Shown: piece after piece, positions 7,777 to 14,117 of the stretch
How positions within the stretch are numbered: the stretch's first letter is position 1
Layout of the letters: the number at the start of each line of letters is the position of its first letter
DNA from: JBOGWP01 sp050693875
GTDB lineage: Bacteria > Actinomycetota > CADDZG01 > JAHWKV01 > JBOGWP01
NCBI GenBank assembly: GCA_050693875.1
Contig: JBOGWP010000059.1
Coordinates: 1-22,590 of the forward strand
DNA length: 22,590 nucleotides
Reading direction: 5' to 3'
The notes under the pieces: model-generated
Told to the model about the DNA's origin: nothing
The model's database searches: none
The model's input: only the letters and a program-made list of their open reading frames with translations
Made by a program: the position numbers and the translations under genes

Positions 7777-8688
7777 ATGATCGACCGCCTGATGAGAGCA
7801 ACCGCGCGCGAGCCGAGGCGATCCGCGCCTACGTCGAGGATCAGTCACACGAGGCCGTCGTTCATGCCGAGAAGGCTGCGACGGAACTGGTCGGGCCCGT
7901 GCGCCACGACATCTGGGACGTGCATTTGCGAGAGGACCAGATGGTGGGTCATCACCAACCCGACGAACCTGTACGACCAGGAAGATTTCAAGAGTCGTGA
8001 CGTCGCGTTGACGTTCCACGTCGGGTTGATGCTGCGTGTCGAGTACGGCCGCGAGCGGGCGGTACCCGTCCTGCCCGAGCCCGCGCGGCTCCTTCCCGGC
8101 TCGTGGCGACGGTGGCAGCGAGCGTTCGAGTCCTACGAGGCCGCAATCGAAGCCGAGGGGTTTCAGTCAGTTGGCGTCCGGCTCCGCGAGTGCCTCGTCT
8201 CGTTCGTTGCCGAGACGCGGTCGGAGGACTTGGTACCCGAAGGGGAGCCGGCGCCGAAGGCAGCGGATGTCAAGGCCTGGACTGCTCTGCTCGCCGACAG
8301 CCTCGCGAGCGGAACGTCCGCCGCGTCCCTGCGCTCGTACCTCAAGAAGGTGGCTGTGGAGACGTGGGACTACGTCAACCGGTTGACGCATGCCAAGAAC
8401 GCAATCCGACTTGATGCGGAGATCGGCCTGAATGCCGTCGAGCATCTCCTCGGCGTGTTCACGGCGGCCCGGCTGCGTTGCGAGGTGCCGCGGTGTGGTT
8501 CGTGCGGCTCGTTCGGCGTGGGCGGAGGCGAGTGTCGTCATTGCGGATGGATCGACGAGAACTACGAGCCGCCGATCGCTGAGCCGATCGCCGCGGGGGA
8601 ACTCGCTCGCAGGCTCGAGGAGCCGTGCACACCCAGTTCCGATATCGGGACGTTCATTGGGCCCGACGATCTTCTCGGCCGGCCGTAA
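7777..8688 (+). pseudogene. Hypothetical protein with C-terminal zinc ribbon; N-terminus frameshifted twice
   Basis: The main frame from about 7940 reads WWVITNPTNLYDQEDFKSRD, then VALTFHVGLMLRVEYGRE, a helical middle, and a C-terminal zinc ribbon CGSC...CRHCGW (two CxxC pairs) near residue 250. The N-terminus seems to begin MIDRL at 7777 (ATG 7759 also possible). It then shifts frame near 7790 into ESNRARAEAIRAYVEDQSHE and VRHDIWDVH, and shifts back near 7935. The two indels compensate (-1, +1). The WWVITNPTNLY stretch looks conserved; I recall similar unnamed bacterial proteins but no function. It may act with the NTPase cassette. A 44-aa ORF starts within its stop codon. Confidence 0.6.
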
Positions 8689-8822
8689 TGCGACGAGTCC
8701 CTTTCGGGCTTCGCTACCACCTCTCGATGCGTACGGCACGGCGCGCCTACCGGCGCGCGCTCGACCGCGGCGGCCGCAACTGGTCCCGCGAGGAGCTTTA
8801 CCAGCGAGTTCGCGGGCGGTAG
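8688..8822 (+). CDS. Small basic hypothetical protein (44 aa), translationally coupled
   Basis: The start overlaps the upstream stop as TAATG, a usual sign of translational coupling. The product is short, rich in Arg and Tyr (MRRVPFGLRYHLSMRTARRA, then YRRALDRGG and SREELYQRVRGR) and ends at TAG 8820-8822. The arginine-rich, helical character suggests nucleic-acid or protein binding. No family is recognised. It could also be a chance ORF in high-GC DNA, since its in-frame extension upstream (to 8625) is open as well. Confidence 0.35.
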   Translation: MRRVPFGLRYHLSMRTARRAYRRALDRGGRNWSREELYQRVRGR

Positions 8823-8839
8823 ACCTACGTCAGGACGGC

Positions 8840-8857
8840 AGCTGCAACGTTGCTGCT
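8840..8857. repeat. 18-bp imperfect palindrome between accessory block and tRNA-Gly
   Basis: The sequence AGCTGCAACGTTGCTGCT contains a perfect 10-bp core (GCAACGTTGC) plus AGC/GCT arms with one T-T mismatch. It lies 30 bases past the 3' end of the minus-strand tRNA-Gly and 18 bases past the last plus-strand ORF. No U-run follows, so it is not a canonical intrinsic terminator. It could be a protein-binding or recombination site, or a bidirectional transcript-end hairpin. Confidence 0.35.
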
Positions 8858-8886
8858 AACGGGCATATCTCGCCCCTGAGAGTCAG

Positions 8887-8957
8887 AGCGGATGAGGGGA
8901 ATCGAACCCCCGCCTGAAGCTTGGGAAGCTTCCATTCTACCATTGAACTACATCCGC
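8887..8957 (-). tRNA. tRNA-Gly (anticodon CCC)
   Basis: The minus strand folds as a cloverleaf. The acceptor stem is GCGGATG paired with CATCCGC, the D-arm contains AATGGTAGAAT, and the anticodon stem GAAGC/GCTTC closes the loop TTCCCAA, giving anticodon CCC (glycine). The T arm is GGGGG-TTCGATT-CCCCT. No CCA is encoded after the discriminator base. The gene sits exactly between the accessory block, which lies on its 3' side, and the core-like dcd gene. tRNA 3' ends are common integration targets. Confidence 0.93.
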
Positions 8958-9031
8958 AACGGCCCCCATTCTAGCCACCTGCCTGCCGGGCGACCCCGCG
9001 GCCGTCCGCATAGGCGCGCTGCGGCCCCCGA

Positions 9032-9050
9032 TAGAATCCGGGGGCGCATG
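9032..9050 (+). promoter_or_regulatory. Possible -10 element giving a near-leaderless dcd transcript
   Basis: TAGAAT at 9032-9037 matches a -10 box (TAnnnT) and lies 10 bases before the dcd ATG at 9048. A transcript starting 6-7 bases after the box would have almost no 5' leader. The G-rich stretch before the ATG does not offer a well-spaced ribosome-binding site. No good -35 is visible. Leaderless transcripts are frequent in Actinobacteria and Deinococci. Confidence 0.3.
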
Positions 9051-9611
9051 CTGCTCTCCGACCGGGACATCAGGGCCGAGATCGACGCCGGCCGGATCGT
9101 CGTCAAGCCCCTCGAGACCGACCTGATCCAGCCGTCCTCCATCGACGTGCGCCTCGACAACCAGTTCCGCGTCTTCCACAACCACCGCTACCGGGTGATC
9201 GACGTCCGGCTACGGATGGACGACCTGACCGAGCTGGTCACCGTCGCCGAGGGCGAAGCGCTCGTCCTGCACCCCAACGAGTTCGTGCTGGGCTCGACGG
9301 TGGAGTGGGTGCAGCTGCCGCCCGACATCGCTGGCCGGCTGGAGGGCAAGAGCTCGCTCGGGCGCCTCGGGCTCGTCACGCACTCGACCGCCGGCTTCCT
9401 CGATCCCGGCTTCGAGGGGCACCTGACCCTGGAGCTCTCCAACCTGGCCAACCTGCCGATCACGCTCTACCCAGGCATGAAGATCGGGCAGATCGCCTTC
9501 TTCCGGCTCAGCTCCCCCGCGGAGGCCGTGTACGGCTCCGACCGGCTGGGCTCGAAGTACCAGGGGCAGCGAGGGCCGACCCCGTCTCGCTACTGGGAGA
9601 ACTACCGGTAG
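9048..9611 (+). CDS. dcd: dCTP deaminase
   Basis: This 187-aa protein converts dCTP to dUTP (or directly to dUMP in bifunctional members) for thymidylate synthesis in the cytosol. It shows the trimeric dUTPase-fold signatures: SSIDVRLDNQFRVF, GRLEGKSSLGRLGLVTHSTA, GFLDPGFEGHLTLELSN (catalytic Glu near residue 129) and KIGQIAFFRL, ending SKYQGQRGPTPSRYWENYR. Length equals the family norm. ATG 9048 is chosen because MLLSDRDIRAEI is the usual N-terminus; upstream in-frame codons run back through the tRNA. It stands alone on the plus strand, convergent with arsC. Confidence 0.95.
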   Translation: MLLSDRDIRAEIDAGRIVVKPLETDLIQPSSIDVRLDNQFRVFHNHRYRVIDVRLRMDDLTELVTVAEGEALVLHPNEFVLGSTVEWVQLPPDIAGRLEGKSSLGRLGLVTHSTAGFLDPGFEGHLTLELSNLANLPITLYPGMKIGQIAFFRLSSPAEAVYGSDRLGSKYQGQRGPTPSRYWENYR

Positions 9612-9668
9612 CCCAAACGGGCGCCCGCGCCTCCTCGTCCTCGCCCGCTCGCCCCGGCCTGGACGGCC

Positions 9669-10082
9669 TCAGCGCTCGGCCGGCGCCAGCTGATCCAACA
9701 GTGCCTCGACCTTCCGGCGGATCTGGTCCCGCAGGCGCCGGACCTCCTCGATGCTCGCCATGCCGGCAGGGTCCTCGAGCTGCCAATCGAGGTAGCGCGT
9801 GCCCGGGTATACCGGGCACGCGTCGCCGCACCCCATGCTCACGACCACGTCGGCGGCACGCACCGCCTCGTCGGTGAGCGGCTTGGGGAACTCCCGGGTC
9901 ACGTCGAGGCCCAGCTCGGCGAGAGCTTGGACGACCAGGGGGTTGATCACCTCGGCCGGCGTGCTCCCGGCCGACCGGACCCTCACCTTACCGCGTGCCA
10001 GGTCGTCGAGCAGGGCCGCGGCCATCTGCGAGCGGCCGGCGTTGTGGACGCAGACGAACAGCACCTCGGGCAGATCCGTCAT
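9669..10082 (-). CDS. arsC: Arsenate reductase, low-molecular-weight phosphatase type
   Basis: This 137-aa protein reduces arsenate to arsenite. The N-terminus carries the CX5R loop C11-VHNAG-R17 in LFVCVHNAGRSQMAAALL. Further on are VVSMGCGDACPVYPG, with the additional cysteines used in the thiol relay, and YLDWQLEDPAG. The fold is that of LMW-PTP/ArsC rather than the glutaredoxin-linked type. It starts at ATG 10082, 67 nt after the end of the aquaporin gene on the same strand, and is probably cotranscribed with it. In Sinorhizobium an aquaglyceroporin (AqpS) next to arsC lets arsenite leave the cell; the same logic applies here. Confidence 0.92.
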   Translation of the reverse strand: MTDLPEVLFVCVHNAGRSQMAAALLDDLARGKVRVRSAGSTPAEVINPLVVQALAELGLDVTREFPKPLTDEAVRAADVVVSMGCGDACPVYPGTRYLDWQLEDPAGMASIEEVRRLRDQIRRKVEALLDQLAPAER

Positions 10083-10149
10083 CGCGATGGCCCTCCCGGG
10101 GCCCTCATGCGCCCGACCGCGATCCGGTCTTCGACCGGCGGCCGGCCGG

Positions 10150-10999
10150 TCATCGCGCTCCTGCCTTGCCTCGCGACTGCCTGGCCCGCTCGTCGGCGCG
10201 CATCCCGGCGTCCGGTCGTTCCGCGCCGTCGGGATGCCGAACCAGGGCGGCGGCGGCGAGCCCACGGCCGGACGGGTAGAGGGACCTGACCACCGCGACG
10301 GCGGCCAGGGCACCGAGGAGCTGCGCCCCCAGGAAGGCCGGTACCGGACGCGGGGGCGATGCCGGGAAAGGTGTCGCTGAGCGTGCGCGCCACGGTGACC
10401 GCCGGGTTGGCGAAGCCCGTGGATGCGCTGAAGAGGCCGGCCGCTCCGACATAAGCCCCGACGGCGAAGGGAGCGATCCACGGCCGCCCCGACCCGGCGA
10501 CCCCGAAGATCACCAGCAGCAGACCGAAGGTGGCAACCGGCTCGGCGAGCCACACTCCCGGAGAGCTTCGGACGGAGGTTGATATCTCCACCGCCGGGAG
10601 GCGGAACATCATGTTGGCCACCACGACCCCGAGGACGCCGCCGGTTACCTGAGCGGCCATGTAGGCCCCCGCCTGCACGCGGCTCAACCCCCCGAGCGCC
10701 CGCTCCGCCAGCGTGACCGCGGGGTTGAGATGGCCGCCCGAGACGGGACCGATGGCCAGGATGATCGCAGCCAGCGCGGCCCCCGTGGCGGCAGCGATCT
10801 CGAGCAGCTGCAGTCCCGCGTCGCCCGGCGACAGGCGCGAGGCGCCGATCCCCGAGCCGACCACCGCGACGAGCAGGAGCGCCGTGCCGATGAACTCGGC
10901 GAGGAGGCGGCGCGCCAGGGGCGGCGGAGCCGGATTCGAGGAGGTGTGGCCCGAGCGTTGACCCGTTTCGATGGGGGCATTCTGAGCCCCTTTATCCAT
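10150..10999 (-). pseudogene. Aquaporin/MIP channel, one-base insertion near the C-terminus
   Basis: A roughly 283-residue MIP-family channel with both NPA boxes: GGHLNPAVTLA and GFANPAVTVA. About six hydrophobic segments are visible, starting LAEFIGTALLLVAVVGSG. The frame from ATG 10999 breaks at a run of five Cs (minus strand; G5 at 10352-10356). With four Cs it would read TFPGIAPRPVPAFLGAQLLG, then ALAAVAVVRSLYP, ending at 10150, as aquaporins do. Uncorrected, the frame runs to 10079 with meaningless R-rich sequence and overlaps arsC. The last helix would be lost if the indel is real. Position before arsC suggests arsenite efflux (AqpS-like) rather than general water transport. Confidence 0.8.
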
Positions 11000-11003
11000 C
11001 ACT

Positions 11004-11015
11004 GTCAATATTGAC
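11004..11015 (-). promoter_or_regulatory. Perfect 12-bp palindrome upstream of aquaporin-arsC, candidate ArsR-type operator
   Basis: GTCAATATTGAC is a perfect palindrome, AT-rich in a GC-rich context, 5 bases before the aquaporin ATG. ArsR/SmtB repressors bind short AT-rich palindromes of this kind at arsenic operons. It may include the -10 region (AATATT), which would make the transcript nearly leaderless; no Shine-Dalgarno sequence is seen. No arsR gene lies in the window, so the regulator would be encoded elsewhere. Confidence 0.5.
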
Positions 11016-11141
11016 GCTGGTCGAAACAAAACCTTCCAAGGCTTCGGCGCAGGGATTGGCACTGCCCGTCGGCCGTTGGTCCTCCGAGTATCGCAGCGAT
11101 CCACCGCTCACCGCGCCACGACGCGGCGCCCGGCGATCCGG

Positions 11142-12001
11142 TTACGCCACCCCCAGCTGCTGCATCATCCCCGCCAGGTCCTCGATGTGCCAGACCTCGG
11201 TGATCCTGCCGCCGGCCACCCGCTCGATGTTCGTCCCCGCAACGATCACGGCCTTGCCCGTCGCGGGGATCTGGAGGAACTCCCCGGTGTGGATGCAGCG
11301 GTCCGTGAACCGGGTCACGACGAGGTCCCCCTCGGCGATCTGATCCTCGATCGTCCGCCGGAACTCCGAGAAGGCACCCCGCACCGCCGTCACCACCCCC
11401 AACAGCCCGTCCGGGCCGGGCCCGCGACCGGGAAAGGCCAGCGGGTCGCGATCGACCAGGTCGTCGTCGAGCAGGCCGCGTGCCGCCTCGAGATCGCCCG
11501 CGTTCCAGGTCGTCTCGTGGAAGCGGCGAACCACCTGCTTGCTCGCGTCGGGGTCCCCCTCCCCGGGAACGACGTCGTCGTCGGACCCGGCGCCGTCACC
11601 GTCTCCGCCGGGAACGATCCCGAGCTGGCGCAGCAACCCCAGCACGTCGATGACGTCCCAGTGCTCCGCCAGCAGCCCCCCCCTGACGCGCCAGACATCG
11701 ATCGAGCGAAGGGTGAGCGGCTTCCCGCTTGCGGGGAGGCCGAGGAACGCCCCGCGCTGGGTTCCCCGGACGGCGAGCACGCCGGCAACCCGGTCACCCT
11801 CCGACACCGTCCCGCGCAGCCGGGCCTGACCGTCGGGGAAGGCCTGGCCGAAGCTCTCGAAGAACTGAGCCAGTCCGGCTCGGCCCTGCGGGACCTGCGG
11901 GTTGTGTTGGATGTAGTCCTCGGTGACGCGGCGAACCGGCCGGGGTCGCCGCTGTTCATGACCTCGACGAACCGGCCGACGAGCTGCTTGTTCTCGGACA
12001 T
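11142..12001 (-). pseudogene. Tandem SnoaL-like (ester-cyclase-type) protein, frameshifted near N-terminus
   Basis: About 286 residues containing two SnoaL/NTF2-like domains. The first runs MSENKQLVGRFVEVMNSGDP...VTEDYIQHNPQVPQGRAGL...DVWRVRGGLLAEHWDVID. An acidic Gly/Asp linker (GGDGDGAGSDDDVVPGEGD) separates it from the second, QVVRRFHETTWNAGDLE...GGRITEVWHIEDLAGMMQQLG. Start ATG 12001 and the first 25 residues are in one frame; the rest is in another, with one base missing near 11935. NTF2-like proteins bind or cyclise small hydrophobic substrates; no specific reaction can be named. It lies 41 bases downstream of the Fe-S oxidoreductase on the same strand, possibly cotranscribed. Confidence 0.7.
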
Positions 12002-12042
12002 CCGAACGCCTCCTCCACTCGTAGGCTCCGGGGCCCCCCCTG

Positions 12043-14064
12043 CTACGCGGGCTCGCCCTCCCCCGTCACCGCCTCCAGGATCTGCGCCAGGTCCCTTACC
12101 CGGAGATTGTCCGCCGCCCCGCGTTCCCTGATTCCGTCGTCCAGCATGATGTGGCAGAACGGACAGCCGACGCCGACGACGTCCACCCCCGCAGCCACCG
12201 CCTCGTCGGTCCGATCGAGGTTGATCTTCTTGCCGGAGCGCTCCTCCATCCACATCCGCCCACCTCCCGCACCGCAACAGAAGGTCTGGCGTCCATGCCG
12301 ATGGAGCTCCTTCACCGCCGCGCCGGCCTCGCCGAGCAGCGTGCGGGGCGCTGCCAGGATGTCGTTGTGCCGGGCGGCATAGCAGGGGTCGTGGTACGCG
12401 ACGGTCGCCTCGTAGTCGCGGCGAATATGCAGGCGTCCCTGCTCCACCAACTCGGCGAGGTACTCGGAGTGGTGCCGGACCTGATAGGCCCCGCCGAGCT
12501 GCGGATACTCTCGCGAGAGGGTGTTGAAGCAGTGCGGGCAGGCGGTGACCACCTTCTGCACGCCGAAGCCGTCGAGCGTCCCGATGTTGGCCTTGGCCAT
12601 CTCCTGAAAGAGGTACTCGTGCCCGAGCCGCCTTGCCGGGTCGCCGTTGCACGACTCCGCGGGCCCCAACACGGCGAACCGCACCCCGGCCTGCTCGAGC
12701 AGCCCGGCGAAGGAACGAACGACCTTGCGGTTCCGGTCGTCGAACGCGCCGGCGCACCCAACCCAGTAGAGGACGTCGAACGCACCGGGCCCGACGTCTC
12801 GCCCCAGCACCGGAACGTCGAGCCCCTCCGCCCAGGCAAGGCGCGCGGACGCCGGCTGCCCCCAGGGGTTGCCGGATCTCTCGAGGTTGGTAAGTGCGCC
12901 GGCCATCTCCCGCGGGAACCGCGCCTCCATCATCACGAGGTTGCGGCGCATGTCCACGATGTGGTCGATGTGCTCGATGTCGACCGGGCAGTTGTAGACA
13001 CACGCCCCGCAGGTGGTGCAATCCCAGACGACCTGGTCCTCGATCACGTCGGGATTGAGCGGCAGGCTCGACCGGCCCGGCCCCCCGGCCCTGCGGGCCT
13101 CCGCCAGCCCCGGCCCCACCTCCATCAAATGGTCGCGCAGCTCCATCACGAGCAGCTTCGGGGAGAGGACCTTGCCGGTGTTCCACGCGGGACACGCCGA
13201 TTGGCATCGCCCGCACTCGGTGCAGGTCATCGTGTCGAGCAATTGCTTCCAGGAGAGGTCGGTGACGGTGGCGGCACCGATCACGTCCTCCTCGGTCATC
13301 GTCTCGATGTCGATGTCGATGTTCTTCAGCGCACCGGGCGCACGGGTGGCGGTCGATGAGAGGAGGACGTTCAGCGGAGCGGTGACGATGTGGAGGTGCT
13401 TCGAGTAGCCGAGGTAGACGAGGAAGCCGAGCACGAGCAGGCAGTGCCCCCAGAGGAAGGCCGTGCGCAGGGCCTCGAGGCCCCCGGCCCCGGCGCCCCC
13501 GAGAACGTGCCGGGCGAGCAACGACGAGACGAAGGCCCACCCCGGAGGGTACGGAAAGCGGCCGAGCGCCACGAGGGCGGCGCGGGCGCCGAGCAGGGTC
13601 AGCATGATGGCGCTGATCCAGCCGAGGATGTAGTCCGCCTCGCGCAGGTGCGAGCCGGCGAACCGGCCCGGCCGCTGGAGCTTGCGGATCCCGAAAGCCA
13701 TCGCCACCCCGGCGAGTACCCCCAGCGCCAGGCCGTCCTGGGCGGCGGCGAGGGGCCCCCATCGGCCGATCAGCGGGAGTGCGAACCCCGGTGCGTAGAT
13801 TTCGCCGAACCCCTCGACGATCGTGGTCAGCAGGACCACGAATCCCCAGAAGATGAGCGCGTGCATCAGGCCCGGCGCGGGCCACTGAAGGAGCTTCTGC
13901 TGGCCGAGGACGACCCGGAGCTCGCGGGCAACGCGCGCGCCGAGGTTGTCGGTGCGGCGCTCCGGGCGGCCGAGGCGGAGAAAGGCAATCAGCTGGAGCG
14001 CCCGGCGGATGGCGAGCACGATGGCCACCCCGATGGCGAGGGTGATCGCGAGGCGCTCGAGCAC
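12043..14064 (-). CDS. Membrane-anchored Fe-S oxidoreductase (EtfD/HdrD-like)
   Basis: This 673-aa protein starts with GTG (VLERLAITLAIG). The N-terminal 230 residues contain about five membrane segments resembling a NarI-like cytochrome b domain. Two 4Fe-4S clusters follow, CTECGRCQSACP near 282 and CTTCGACVYNCP near 348. Two cysteine-rich CCG-type modules come next (ESCNGDPARRLG and ACPHCFNTL; DPCYAARHN, FCCGAGGGRMW and GCPFCHIM). This layout matches EtfD-type proteins such as mycobacterial Rv0338c, which pass electrons from ETF to menaquinone during beta-oxidation. No etfA/etfB is nearby, so the electron donor is inferred. The first CCG module has CNG in place of CCG, as I recall for relatives. 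It lies 53 bases downstream of the SGNH hydrolase gene. Confidence 0.88.
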   Translation of the reverse strand: MLERLAITLAIGVAIVLAIRRALQLIAFLRLGRPERRTDNLGARVARELRVVLGQQKLLQWPAPGLMHALIFWGFVVLLTTIVEGFGEIYAPGFALPLIGRWGPLAAAQDGLALGVLAGVAMAFGIRKLQRPGRFAGSHLREADYILGWISAIMLTLLGARAALVALGRFPYPPGWAFVSSLLARHVLGGAGAGGLEALRTAFLWGHCLLVLGFLVYLGYSKHLHIVTAPLNVLLSSTATRAPGALKNIDIDIETMTEEDVIGAATVTDLSWKQLLDTMTCTECGRCQSACPAWNTGKVLSPKLLVMELRDHLMEVGPGLAEARRAGGPGRSSLPLNPDVIEDQVVWDCTTCGACVYNCPVDIEHIDHIVDMRRNLVMMEARFPREMAGALTNLERSGNPWGQPASARLAWAEGLDVPVLGRDVGPGAFDVLYWVGCAGAFDDRNRKVVRSFAGLLEQAGVRFAVLGPAESCNGDPARRLGHEYLFQEMAKANIGTLDGFGVQKVVTACPHCFNTLSREYPQLGGAYQVRHHSEYLAELVEQGRLHIRRDYEATVAYHDPCYAARHNDILAAPRTLLGEAGAAVKELHRHGRQTFCCGAGGGRMWMEERSGKKINLDRTDEAVAAGVDVVGVGCPFCHIMLDDGIRERGAADNLRVRDLAQILEAVTGEGEPA

Positions 14065-14117
14065 GTCGTGTTCAGTCTAGAAGGTAGCGCGCGGTACGTC
14101 GCGCGGCGTCGCAGACG

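Noticed and set aside
9612..9668. Intrinsic terminator between convergent dcd and arsC
   Set aside because: Only a short GGCC-N5-GGCC element is present, with no stable long stem and no T-run on either strand.
11390..13885. 831-aa minus-strand ORF overlapping the Fe-S oxidoreductase and SnoaL genes
   Set aside because: It is the shifted frame of the Fe-S oxidoreductase joined to the first residues of the SnoaL gene; only that short SnoaL part is real.
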